Source of the DNA: Nymphaea colorata
Taxonomy: Eukaryota > Streptophyta > Magnoliopsida > Nymphaeales > Nymphaeaceae
NCBI RefSeq assembly: GCF_008831285.2
Contig: NW_022204755.1
Coordinates: forward strand, 169,077 to 233,076
Reading direction: 5' to 3'
Length of the DNA stretch: 64,000 nucleotides
Under the pieces are notes generated by a model. That model had not been told where the DNA came from. It worked only from the letters and a program-made list of their open reading frames with translations, and made no database searches. Positions within the stretch are counted from its first letter, which is position 1. Each line of letters opens with the position of its first letter. A program made the position numbers and the translations under genes. Below are positions 38,126 to 50,500 of this stretch, in pieces.

Positions 38126-40680
38126 CGTGACAGTGGGACACTGCGTGACACAAGCCTCCTAGACATGGGTCTGAAACAAGTACCATGGGCCGGGTTTTGG
38201 TAGTTTATAAATCCAAAGCCCGAACCAACACTTCCTTTTTGGGTTAGATCGTTGTAGTGGGTCAGGCTTAGTCCTGCCGGTTTTTGGTAAGACTTGGGAC
38301 GAGACGACCAAATCAGCTGCATTAATGTTCTACCGAACCGGTTCGACCAGAAGGGCGCTCATAGGAAGGCATCAGCCTCCTGTCCCCCGACGCTTCAACT
38401 TCCGGTGGACTGCATGAGTTTTCAGGCGATTGGACGGTAGCTGTGATGATTTCTACAGAAGAAGGTAGCCTCGGCACCAACGGTCTAACATCGCTGATCG
38501 GGTGAAGTGTTCAACTGTACCAAGAACACACAGCGGCTGGAAAACGGTGACTACAGGGCGTCGGACAAGCCGCGAAGGTCAGCAACAACCGGCGATCACG
38601 GAACAATCGCAGGGTTCTCCGACGAATGGCAAAGAAGACCGGGAAGCTGCTGCCCTACCCTGCCCAACAGCATAAACCAACCGTCGCTGAACCGGCAGAG
38701 CTCTAATGCAGCAGAACCTACATTTGCCTCTCCTTAGGAGTCAATGCCATAATGACTGGCTGAGGGCATTCCTTGGGTCCACTGGTGGCGAAATGCCCTC
38801 CTCGGTTGGTATGCAATCGCTGGCCGTGGCTAGCGTGGGCAACATCGACTGCATTTTCTGCTTGAAAAGACCAACATGGCTTCTCTATCCCTGCTCCAGC
38901 TCGAAACCTAGGCAGTGTATTGCCAGGCATGAGTCTAGTTCTCCTCCTTTGTCCTAACAACTTCATGCTTTGAGCATGTCAGAGAATCCACTACGTCACC
39001 ACCCTCAAGTTATGCCCAAGGTTCAGTTCTCTCCAATCCTGGCCACATGGGAATTTTAGCCTCCTGGTCCGAGTACTCTCCCTAGGGGCATTGCACGGGC
39101 TTGACCCCCCACTGCACGTTGGCCACCATGGTCCGGTTCAACAAGGCCCATAGTTGCTCCTCAAGGTGACTCATAGTGATATTACACTCCTTTGCCCAAG
39201 ATATATATCTGGTTATCGAGGTCGAGTTGGAGCTGTCCTCCTCGGCGTGTGGCCAGAGTTTCCCTTTGGTCTCATTGTTCATCAACAGAGCACGTGTAGG
39301 GGAGCTCCCTGTTTCCGCAGACAAGGGATTGTCTAGATTGCCAAACCTCACCATGCTACTCCCTGTCATGGCTTTCCACCGCAACAGAGCAAGATCAAGT
39401 GGCAACAGAGCAAGATCAAGTGGCACTAGCCAGGCTAGGTTAGTTCAGAATTGAGGCATGTTGTGGCCATGATTTGGAGCTCACTCAGGCCTAACAGATC
39501 AAAACAGGAACTGGGTAAGTTTCTAAAGCATCGAGAGACTCAACATTCAGAACCCTGGATGATGCTTGGAGATTTACTGCTTTCCCGATAGTCAGGCTGA
39601 GGTCAGGCATATCATTAGTATTTTGTACCTAGAGACACATCTAGAGTAATAAACTCTGACCCGTTTTAATTTGAAGGTCTTAAGTATGATCCAGCCAGGT
39701 CCGCAAGGCTCCTGTTGAAGCAACATGTGCTATTTGACCCCAGTCCATAGCTGGCTGGACTACTAGGCTAGGTAAAAATGATCAGTCCGAGTTCCGACTG
39801 GTCCGAAAAAGACAAGTTTGACATGTTAAAGAGAAAAAATTGGATAAACATGTTTATTGACAATAGATGTTCCAACAAAGGCTGCATGAGATTAGATAAG
39901 AGGGGCAGTATCAGGCCAACTACAAGAAGGTTGGCAAATGGATAGATACACGAAGAAATATTGGATTCTTCCAATGTGCAGGCAATCGAAGTTGGATCTC
40001 ACAAGAAAAGAGTAAAAAAAAAGAGTAAAACAAAACCAAACAATGCCAATGAAGGCATGCAATAAAGATTTGTATCTGAAGGTGTAAGCTTTATAAATTA
40101 CCAAATAATAAATGTAAAATAATATATATTTTCTCATAGCAGAGCTTGCTCTTGACCTATGAATGCTTTACAAACTTAGTCTACCTTATTAATACTAAAT
40201 GCAAACAACTATCTGCTTGCCCAAGATGAACGAAATTTTTTGAAAAACACACCAAAGAATGGCAGCATTTAACAAAACATGTTGTTTTGACCATCTAAAA
40301 TAAATACAACAAAGAACGTAATAATTTTTTTTTCAAATAAATTAACTTTTTTGGCAAAAAAATTTAGCATTGTTTTACTTTGACAATGGGTTTCAGCCTG
40401 CCACCCTTTTCCATGGATTGAAGGTGCAGCTAGAAGTGCCGCAATATGGTAGTACTATGACCAAACCATGGACTGCTGCAGACAATTGGCTCATGGGAGG
40501 CCCATCCTTGAAGATATACAATACAACCTGATGCACGGGCTAACAGGTAAAAGAAAGTTAGTTGAGCTTTCCCTCCCTTAGTCAAGCAAGCTAATAATTG
40601 AGATCAAAATATGTCTCAAATCATTACACCCCATCCCTAATGCCATTAAGAGTTTTTTTTGTGAACCAGAATAGAAGGGG
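38126..40680. other. GC-richer unrecognised part of the inserted block
   Basis: Clearly GC-richer than its surroundings to about 39500, then AT-rich. It contains the 12-bp palindrome cgaaccggttcg near 38335, a motif common in plant transposable elements. Minus-strand open frames at 38718-38966 (82 residues) and 39082-39426 (114 residues) may be pieces of a retroelement gag or other old coding sequence, but I recognise no domain, zinc knuckle or catalytic motif, so I do not call genes. Confidence 0.45.
39381..39422. repeat. 21-bp tandem duplication
   Basis: gcaacagagcaagatcaagt plus g occurs twice in a row. As an in-frame multiple of three it adds seven repeated residues (DLALLPL pattern) to the minus-strand frame, without helping to identify it. 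Confidence 0.85.
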
Positions 40681-40691
40681 TATGGGTACTT

Positions 40692-40771
40692 AAGAGAGAG
40701 AGAGAGAGTGTATATATATATAGAGAGAGACACAATATTTCTTGGCCTTCTCTCTCTCTCTCTCCCTCTCT
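40692..40771. repeat. (AG)n, (TA)n, (GA)n and (TC)n simple repeats
   Basis: AG at 40692-40708, TA at about 40710-40721, GA to 40729, then TC at about 40749-40771. The opposed GA and TC runs could pair as a hairpin. Confidence 0.85.
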
Positions 40772-40788
40772 TTTTACATAGTTGCAGC

Positions 40789-40806
40789 AGGTCTCCCCCT
40801 TTCTTT
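40789..40806 (-). other. Possible copia polypurine tract and 3' LTR start
   Basis: On the minus strand aaagaaagggggaga (40792-40806) lies downstream of the RNase H remnant, where a polypurine tract is expected. It is followed within three bases by TGCTGCAAC, a possible LTR start at 40789. No matching second LTR was found, so this is a suggestion only. Confidence 0.3.
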
Positions 40807-41059
40807 AATTTCTAGTTGCTGATTCTATAAGGATAGTTCCATCAATGGCAATAAGAAGCTTCACGTACCCACTGCTTAACTTGGACTGCAGTGAGCCCAT
40901 TTTCTCTGGGGTGGCAAAATCCATTGCTTTGTAGACCGAGCTAGTATTTAAATCTGCAATCTCACCTCCAAAAACCATTACAGCACAGAAACAGTTCCTT
41001 CAGCATCACAGGTCTGTGCACCTTCAGCATCACTTCACATCAACACACTCATTAATAAA

Positions 41060-42445
41060 CTTGCAAAAGGATCGCATCAACTTTTAGAGATGCGACCTCT
41101 GATAAAGTGAACATCCAATTCTACATGTTTGCTTCAATTATGAAATATAGGATGTGCAGACATATAAGTATAGGAATTGATGGGTGTAGAAGTAATCCAT
41201 ATTGGATTGTTCCTTTTCAGTAGAGTGAATAATTCTTTTTGCTACTACCCATTGGTCATGTATTGGCTTGTGCATATATTGGCAAACCTTATTGATTGCA
41301 TACATGAAGTCTGGTCTAGTCAATGTCAAATATTGAAGGGCACCAATGGTATTCAATGGTATTATGATATGGAGGAGCATCACCTTGACCCAAAATGGGA
41401 CTTGATGTCATTGGTATAAATTAAGGATGATTTGGCGCCCACCATCTTAGTCCTGTAAAAGAGATTACTGCAAGAGAATTCCATATTGTTTGGGAAGCAA
41501 TAATTCTCTTCCATATTGGTATTATTCTCTTCTTCTTGTTCTTTCTTTCAGAATCTGGGTCTCCGAAGAAAATAATGTTGTTGGGATAGAAAGAGTCCTC
41601 TTAATAAGTAAGTGGCATGAGTACCTAAAAAAATAGTTTTAGTTGCTGAGAGCAAAATGCTTGCTGAATTTGTAAATCAAGGTTACATGATAAGAACTAT
41701 TATGAGAATGTCATCCACATATAGTAGGATATATATGTGTGTGTTTCCTTTCTTGAAAACGAAGAGTGAAGTGCCAACTTTTGAGACAACAAATCCACAT
41801 GTAATGAGAGACTAACTCAGCTTTTGTTCCCAAGTCTTTCGGGCTTGTTTGAGATAGTAAACGTTTTTTTGTAGCCTGCAGATGAGTTTGGTGCCTTGTC
41901 CAAATCCTTGTGGTTTCTCCATTTAGGTATCTTTGTTTACCTCTAAATTGAGAAACACATTATGGACATTGAGCTGATGAACATTCCAGTTAAATGAGAT
42001 AACCAGGTGAAGAACAGTTTTGATGATTTTGGGCTTCTCTACTGGACTAAATGTCTCAAAGTAGCACTCCTTCTATCCTTTCGCTATGAGACGAGCCTTG
42101 TAGTGCTCAAGAAATCTGTCCGCTTTGTGCTTTATCTTGAAAATCCATTTGCAGCTGACCACATTTTGCTTCTATGAATGCAACACAAGAGTTCATGTTT
42201 TGATGATTTTGGGCTTCTCTACCGGACTAAATGTCTCAAAGTAGCACTCCTTCTATCCTTTGCTATATGACGAGCCTTGTAGTGCTCAAGAAATCTGTCC
42301 GCTTTGTGCTTTATCTTGAAAATCCATTTGCAGCTGACCACATTTTGCTTCTATGAATGCAACACAAGAGTTCATGTTTGGTCATAAGCAAGGAGCTTTA
42401 GGGCATGCATCTACCCAATGAGGATCGGTTTTGGCATGCTTGATC
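41060..42445 (-). mobile_element. Decayed Ty1/copia pol remnant (reverse transcriptase to RNase H)
   Basis: Read on the minus strand from about 42445: AKTDPHWVDA (start of the RT region), KWIFKIKHKAD and HYKARL, ETFSPV, LNWNVHQL-like residues, LKQARKTWEQKL, then YVDD at 41710-41721 (the catalytic reverse-transcriptase motif). A lower piece has [12 protein letters not shown] and [10 protein letters not shown] (the RT/RNase H link region), and near 41150-41070 HPIFHN and KHVELDVHFIR (RNase H C-terminal part). The order and motifs are those of copia pol. It has several stops and frameshifts, an internal 180-bp duplication, and a gap between YVDD and GALQYL much of which no longer reads as protein. 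Gag, protease and integrase were not found. It is a dead fragment inside the block that splits the satellite. Confidence 0.85.
42018..42377 (-). repeat. ~180-bp tandem duplication inside the copia remnant
   Basis: The stretch beginning tgatgattttgggcttctct occurs at 42021 and again at 42201, with a period of 180 falling to 179 after one indel. Each copy includes the KWIF...HYKARL and ETFSPV region, so this part of the RT is present twice. The copies differ at only a few bases, so the duplication is younger than the insertion. Confidence 0.85.
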
Positions 42446-42477
42446 GTCCTACGTTATGTAGTGATCAGGCTTTGGTG

Positions 42478-42660
42478 ATTAAGCCTCAGCAATGGGCCCG
42501 GGTCCTAACGGGCACCCGGTACTCGGCCTGATTGGGGCCAGGCCCGCCTGATTATTTTTTTAATTTTTAATTTTTATTTAATAGTAATATATATTTTATT
42601 ATTAAAAATTTATTTTATATTCAAATTTTTTATTTTATATATATATATTTTTTTACGTCA
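42478..42660. other. GC-rich patch followed by AT-rich tract
   Basis: 42478-42550 is rich in gggcccgggt, gggcacccgg and ggccaggcccg words that can fold. 42551-42650 is nearly all A/T. GC-rich cccggg-type patches occur in some plant transposon ends, but no end or target duplication could be defined. Confidence 0.35.
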
Positions 42661-42880
42661 ATAGGTAACAGATCCAAGGTAGTGGTACAGACCAAATAGG
42701 AACAAGTTCACTATCTTGAGGTCACAAGTTGATCTTAGAGAAGGCCATTTGAGAAGGGAACATGGTTTCGTTAAACACTACATTCGTTACACAAGAATTT
42801 TGTTGGTTTTATGTTTGGGACGTAGAAACCCTTTGTGTTTGGATTTGTAGCTTAGAAAAGTATACGCTTCTCACTTGAAA

Positions 42881-42995
42881 ATTTAAGTGATTCATATGAT
42901 CACGCATACTTTATTGAATGTACTTGATTTATTGTTATATCCATGTGAAATGATTTAGTAGATTGAAATCACAGGCTTGCATGAAAATGAATGAG
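42881..42995 (+). repeat. Right copy of the 115-bp direct repeat flanking the inserted block
   Basis: Matches 38011-38125 with about two substitutions seen by eye (gatttattg for gacttattg, gtgaaatg for gttaaatg). It starts array 2 abruptly after non-satellite sequence. Confidence 0.75.
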
Positions 42996-45900
42996 ATTTG
43001 AGTTATTCATTTGGTGCCCTATTGTTAACCTAATTCACTTGTTAAGCATATTCAATTAAATTACAAGTGAAACACATTAGGTTAACTATATGACACCAAA
43101 TGAATCATTTGTTAAGGACATCCGTATTAAGAATCATTATAAATGTAACAACTAGTGAAACACATTAGGTAAACCATAAGACACAAAATGAATCACTCGA
43201 ATCTCATTCATTTTCATACAAACTTGTGATTTCGATCTACTAAATCATTTAATATAGATGTAACAACAAGTTAAACACATTCAATTAAGCATGCATGATC
43301 ATATGAATCATTTAAATATCACTTGTATTGGTACGAACGCGTGATTTCAATCCTTTAGATCGTTCACTATAGATGTAACAACAAATTCAACTCATCGGAC
43401 TAATTACACGCATTCAAAGTAATGCATAGATCCCATTTGTAACCATACGAACTTGCAATTTCAATCATTCAAATCATTCATTATAGATGTAATGACAAGT
43501 GAAATACACCAGATTAACTGTAAGGGACCAACTTAAAGACCTGACTCTCATTCATTTCCAAACAAACTTCTTATTTCAAGCCGCTAAGTCATTCTATACG
43601 TATGTAACAAATGGCTACGCACACTCTATTAAATATATGTAATAACAAGTGAAAATGAATCATTTAATCTCTCAATTAAATATATGTGATCAAATATATG
43701 TAATAACAAGTGAAACATATTAGGTTACCTACAAGACACCAAATGAATCACTCAAATCTCATTCATTTCCATATAAAACCTTTGATTTCAATATACTAAA
43801 TCATTGAATATAGACGTAACAACAAGTTAAGCACATTCAATTAAGTATGCGTGATCAAATAAATCACTTAAATCTCACTCGTATCGAGACGAGTAATTTA
43901 GTGTGCGTATGGATACAAACGAATGAGATGTAACAACATGTTCAACTTATTGAACAAACTACAAGGGGTCAAACTAAACTAATCCATAAGTCTCCTTTAC
44001 ATCCATATAAACTTGTGAGTTTTTATCGTTTAAATCGTTGATCATAGATGTCATAACGAGTGAAACACATTAGGTTAATTAAAAGACACCAAATGAATCA
44101 CTCAAATCTCATTTATTTTCACATAAACTTGTGATTTGAATTCACTTAATCTAGCAATATGGATGTAACAACAAGTTAAGCACATTCAATTAAGTATGTG
44201 TGATCATTTGAATCACTTAAATCGCACTTGTATTGATACGAAATTGTGACTTCAATCATTTAGATCGTGCACAACAGTTGTAACAATAAATTCAACTCAT
44301 CGGACTAACTACACGCGTTTGTATCCACATGAACATGTGATTTCAATCATTTAAATCATGCATTATATATGTATTCCAAACGAACTTCTGGTATCAAAGC
44401 CACTAGGTCATTCTATACGTAAGTAAGAAATGGTCACGCACATTCAATTAAATACAAATGATCAATTATATGTAATAACAAGTGAAAATCAATCACTTAA
44501 TCTCTCAATTAAATATAAGTGATCAAATATATGTAATAACAAGTGAAACACATTAGGTTACTTACAAGACACCAAATGAATCACTCCAATATCATTCATT
44601 TTCATACAAACCTATGATTTTAATCTACTAAATCATTTAATATAGACGTAACAACAAGTTAAGCACATTCAATTACGTATGTGTGATAAAATGAATCACT
44701 TAAATCCCACTCGTATTGATACGAACTTGTGATTTTAATTCCTTACATCGATCACCATAGATGTAAGAACTAGTTCAACTTATTGAACTAACTACAAGGG
44801 ATCAAACTAATGAATAGGTCTCCTTTTTATCCATACAAACTTGTAAGTTTTAATCATTTAAATCATTGATCAAAGATGTAATAACAAGTGAAACACAATA
44901 GGTTAACTACAAGACACCAAATGAATCACTCGAATCTCATTCATTTTCGCACAAACTTGTGATTTCAATCTACTAAATCATTTATTATAGACGTAACAAC
45001 AAGTTAAACACATTCAATTAAGTATGCATGATTATATGAATCACTTAAATCTCACTTGTATTCGTACGAATATGTGATTTCAATCCTTTAGAACGTTCCC
45101 TATAGATGTAACAACAAATTCAACTCATCGGACTAACTACACGTGTACAAATATAGTGACTTCAACCATTTGCATCCACATAAACTTGTGATTTCAACCA
45201 TTTAAATCTTTCATTATAGATGTAATAACAAGTGAAATACATTAGATTAACTATAAGGGACCAATATAGTGACTTGACACTCATTCATTTCCAAACGGAC
45301 TTCTTTATTCAAGCCACTAAGTCATTCTATACGTATGTAACAAAAGGTTACGCACATTCAATTAAATATAAGTTATCAAATGTATGTAAGAACAAGTAAA
45401 AATGAATCACATAATCTCTCGATTAAACATAAGTGATCAAATGTATGTAATAACAAGTGAAACACATTAAGTTTCCTGTAAGACACCAAATGAATCACTC
45501 GAATCCCATTCATTTTCATATAAACCTATGATTTGAATTTACTAAATCATTTAATATAAACATAACAACAAGTTAAGTACATTCAATTAAATATGTGTGA
45601 TCAATTGAATAACTTAAATCCCAGTCGTATTGATGTGAACTTGTGCATCGATCACTATAGATGTAACAACATGTTCAACTTATCGTACAAAGTAGAAAGG
45701 ATCAAACTGATGCATAGGTCTCCTTTGTATCCATATAAACTTGTGAGTTTTAATTATTTAAATCATTGATCATGACTGTAATAACATGTGAAACACGTTA
45801 GATCACTCGAATCACATTCATTTTCATACAAACTTGTGATTTGAGTTCACTTAATCAAGCAACATGGATGTAACAATAAGTTTAGCACATTCAATTAAGT

Positions 45901-47006
45901 ATGTGTGATCATTTGAATCACTTAAATCGCACATGTATTGATACGAACTTGTAGTTTCAATCTTTTAGATCGTGCACTATAGTCGTACCAATACGAGTCA
46001 GATTTAAGTGATTCATACGATCACGCATACTTTATTGAATGTACTCGACTTATTATTATATCCATGTTAAATGATTTAGTAGATTGAAATCACAGGCTTG
46101 CATGAAAATGAATGAGATTTGAGTGATTCATTTGGTGCCCTATTGTTAACCTAATTCACTTGTTAAGCACATTCAATTAAATTACAAGTGAAACACATTA
46201 GGTTAACTATATGACACCAAATGAATCACTTGTTAAGGACATCCGTATTAAGAATCATTATAAATGTAACAACTAGTGAAACACATTAGGTAAACCATAA
46301 GACACCAAATGAATCACTCGAATCTCATTCATTTTCATACAAACTTGTGATTTCGATCTACTAAATCATTTAATATAGATGTAACAACAAGTTAAACACA
46401 TTCAATTAAGTATGCTGATCATATGAATCATTTAAATCTCACTTGTATTGGTACGAATGCGTGATTTCAATCCTTTAGATCGTTCACTATAGATGTAACA
46501 ACAAATTCAACTCATCGGACTAATTAGACGCATTCAAAGTAATGCATAGATCCCATTTGTATCCATATGAACTTGCGATTTCAATCATTCAAATCATTCA
46601 TTATAGATGTAATGACAAGTGAAATACACTAGATTAACTGTAAGGGACCAACTTAATGACCTGACTCTCATTCATTTCCAAACGAACTTCTTATTTGAAG
46701 CCGCTAAGTCATTCTATACGTATGTAACAAATGGCTACGCACACTCTATTAAATATATTGATCAAATATATGCAATAACAAGTAAAAATGAATCATTTAA
46801 TCTCTCAATTAAATATATGTGATTAAATATATGTAATAACAAGTGAAACATATTAGGTTACCTACAAGACACCAAATGAATCACTCAAATCTCATTCATT
46901 TCCATACAAACCTATGATTTCAATATACTAAATCATTTAATATAGACGTAACAACAAGTTAAGCACATTCAATTAAGTATGCGTGATCAAATGAATCACT
47001 TAAATC

Positions 47007-47028
47007 TCACTCGTATCGAGACGAGTGA
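47007..47028. repeat. Unit-specific hairpin of array 2
   Basis: tcactcgt and acgagtga form a perfect 8-bp stem around atcgag. It also occurs at 53613-53634, 56759-56780, 59907-59928 and 63053-63074, and in a one-base variant at about 43875-43896: once per 3.15-kb unit. It marks the change from a B monomer into a C-like one. Confidence 0.85.
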
Positions 47029-47502
47029 TTTAGTGTGCGTATGGATACAAATGAATGAGATGTGACAACATGTTCAACTTATTGAACAAACTACAAGGGA
47101 TCAAACTAAACTAATCCATAGGTCTCCTTTACATCCATATAAACTTGTGAGTTTTTATCGTTTAAATCGTTGATCAGAGATGTCATAACGAGTGAAACAC
47201 ATTAGGTTAATTATAAGACACCAAATGAATCACCCAAATCTCATTTATTTTCAACAAACTTGTGATTTGAATTCACTTAATCTAGGAATATGGATGTAAC
47301 AACAAGTTAAGCACATTCAATTAAGTATGTGTGATCATTTGAATCACTTAAATCGCACTTGTATTGATACGAACTTGTGACTTCAATCATTTAGATCGTC
47401 CACTATAGTTGTAACAATAAATTCAACACATCGGACTAACTACACGCGTTTGTATCCACATGAACATGTGATTTCAATCATTTAAATCATTCATTATATA
47501 TG

Positions 47503-50500
47503 TATTCCAAACCAACTTCTGGTATCAAAGCCACTAGGTCATTCTATACGTAAGTAAGAAATGGTCACGCACATTCAATTAAGTACAAGTGATCAATTAT
47601 ATGTAATAACAAGTGAAAATAATCACTTAATCTCTCAATTAAATATAAGTGATCAAATATATGTAATAACAAGTGAAACACATTAAGTTACTTACAAGAC
47701 ACCAAATGAATCACTCCAATATCATTCATTTTCATACAAACCTATGATTTTAATCTACTAAATCATTTAATATAGACGTAACAACAAGTTACGCACATTC
47801 AATTACGTATGTGTGATAAAATGAATCACTTAAATCCCACTCGTATTGATACAAACTTGTGATTTTAATTCCTTACATCGATCACCATAGATTTAAGAAC
47901 TAGTTCAACTTATTGAACTAACTACAAGGGATCAAACTAATGCATAGTCTCCTTTTTATCCATACAAACTTGTAAGTTTTAATCATTTAAATCATTGATC
48001 AAAGATGTAATAACAAGTGAAACACAATAGGTTAACTACAAGACACCAAATGAATCACTCAAATCTCATTCATTTTCGCACAAACTTGTGATTTCAATCT
48101 ACTAAATCATTTATTATAGACGTAACAACAAGTTAAACACATTCAATTTAGTATCCATGATTACATGAATCACTTAAATCTCACTTGTATTCGTACGAAC
48201 ATGTGATTTCAATCCTTTAGAACGTTCCCTATAGATGTAACAACAAATTCAGCTCATCGGACTAACTACACGTGTACAAATATAGTGACTTCAACCATTT
48301 GCATCCACATAAACTTGTGATTTCAACCATTTAAATCTTTCATTATAGATGTAATAACAAGTGAAATACATTAGATTAACTATAAGGGACCAATATAGTG
48401 ACTTGACTCTCATTCATTTCCAAACGGACTTCTTTTTTCAAGCCACTAAGTAATTATATACGTATGTAACAAATGGTTACGCACATTCAATTAAATATAA
48501 GTTATCAAATGTATGTAAGAACAAGTAAAAATGAATCACATAATCTCTCGATTAAACATAAGTGATCAAATGTATGTAATAACAAGTGAAACACATTAAG
48601 TTACCTGTAAGACACTAAATGAATCACTCGAATCCCATTCATTTTCCTATAAACCTATGATTTGAATTTACTAAATCATTTAACATAAACGTTGCAACAA
48701 GTTAAGTACATTCAATTAAATATACGTGATCAATTGAATAACTTAAATCCCAGTCGTATTGATGTGAACTTGTGCATCGATCACTATAGATGTAACAACA
48801 TGTTCAACTTATCGTACAAACTGGAAAGGATCAAACTAATACATAGGTCTCCTTTATATCCATATAAACTTGTGAGTTTTAATTATTTAAATCATTGATC
48901 ATGGATGTAATAACATGTGAAACACGTTAGGTTAACTATAAGACACCAAATGAATCACTCGAATCACATTCATTTTCCTACAAACTTGTGATTTCAGTTC
49001 ACTTAATCAAGCAACATGGATGTAACAATAAGTTAAGCACATTCAATTAAGTATGTGTGATCATTTGAATCACTTAAATCGCACTTGTATTGATACGAAC
49101 TTGTGACTTCAATCATTTAGATCCTCCACTTTAGTTGTAACAATAAATTCAACTCATCGGACTAACTACACGCGTTTGTATCCACATGAACATGTGATTT
49201 CAATCATTTAAATCATTCATTATATATGTATTCCAAACGAACTTCTGGTATCAAAGCCACTAGGTCATTCTATACGTAAATAAGAAATGGTCACGCACAT
49301 TCAATTAAATACAAGTGATCAATTATATGTAATAACAAGTGAAAATCAATCACTTAATCTCTCAATTAAATATAAGTGATCAAATATATGTAATAACAAG
49401 TGAAACACATTAGGTTACTTACAAGACACAAAATGAATCACTCCAATATCATTCATTTTCATACAAACCTTGATTTTAATCTACTAAATCATTTAATATA
49501 GACGTAACAACAAGTTAAGCACATTCAATTACGTATGTGTGATAAAATGAATCACTTAAATCCCACTCGTATTGATACAAACTTGTGATTTGAATTCCTT
49601 ACATCGATCACCATAGATTTAAGAACTAGTTCAACTTATTGAACTAACTACAAGGGATCAAACTAATGCATAGGTCTCCTTTTTATCCATACAAACTTGT
49701 AAGTTTTAATCATTTAAATCATTGATCAAAGATGTAATAACAAGTGAAACACAATAGGTTAACTACAATACACCAAATGAATCACTCGAATCTCATTCAT
49801 TTTCGCACAAACTTGTGATTTCAATCTACTAAATCATTTATTATAGACGTAACAACAAGTTAAACACATTCAATTAAGTATGCATGATTACATGAATTAC
49901 TTAAATCTCACTTGTATTCGTACGAACATGTGATTTCAATCCTTTAGAACGTTCCCTATAGATGTAACAACAAATTCAGCTCATCGGACTAACTACACGT
50001 GTACAAATATAGTGACTTCAACCATTTGCATCCACATAAACTTGTGATTTCAACCATTTAAATCTTTCATTATAAATGTAATAACAAGTGAAGTACATTA
50101 GATTAACTATAAGGGACCAATATAGTGACTTGACTCTCATTCATTTCCAAACGGACTTCTTTTTTCAAGCCACTAAGTAATTATATACGTATGTAACAAA
50201 TGGTTACGCACATTCAATTAAATATAAGTTATCAAATGTACGTAAGAACAAGTAAAAATGAATCACATAATCTCTCGATTAAACATAAGTGATCAAATGT
50301 ATGTAATAACAAGTGAAACACATTAAGTTACCTGTAAGACACTAAATGAATCACTCGAATCCCATTCATTTTCCTATAAACCTATGATTTGAATTTACTA
50401 AATCATTTAACATAAACGTAGCAACAAGTTAAGTACATTCAATTAAATATGCGTGATCAATTGAATAACTTAAATCCCAGTCGTATTGATGTGAACTTGT

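Noticed and set aside
38507-38737. 76-residue plus-strand frame in the GC-rich block
   Set aside because: No homology recognised, and GC-rich sequence gives such frames by chance. Kept only as part of the unrecognised block.
46619-46822. 67-residue open frame, repeated almost unchanged at 56371-56574 and 59519-59722
   Set aside because: It recurs because the satellite unit recurs. Copies elsewhere are broken by indels (for example near 53290), composition is that of the AT-rich repeat, and no domain is seen. It is an artefact of homogenisation, not a conserved gene.
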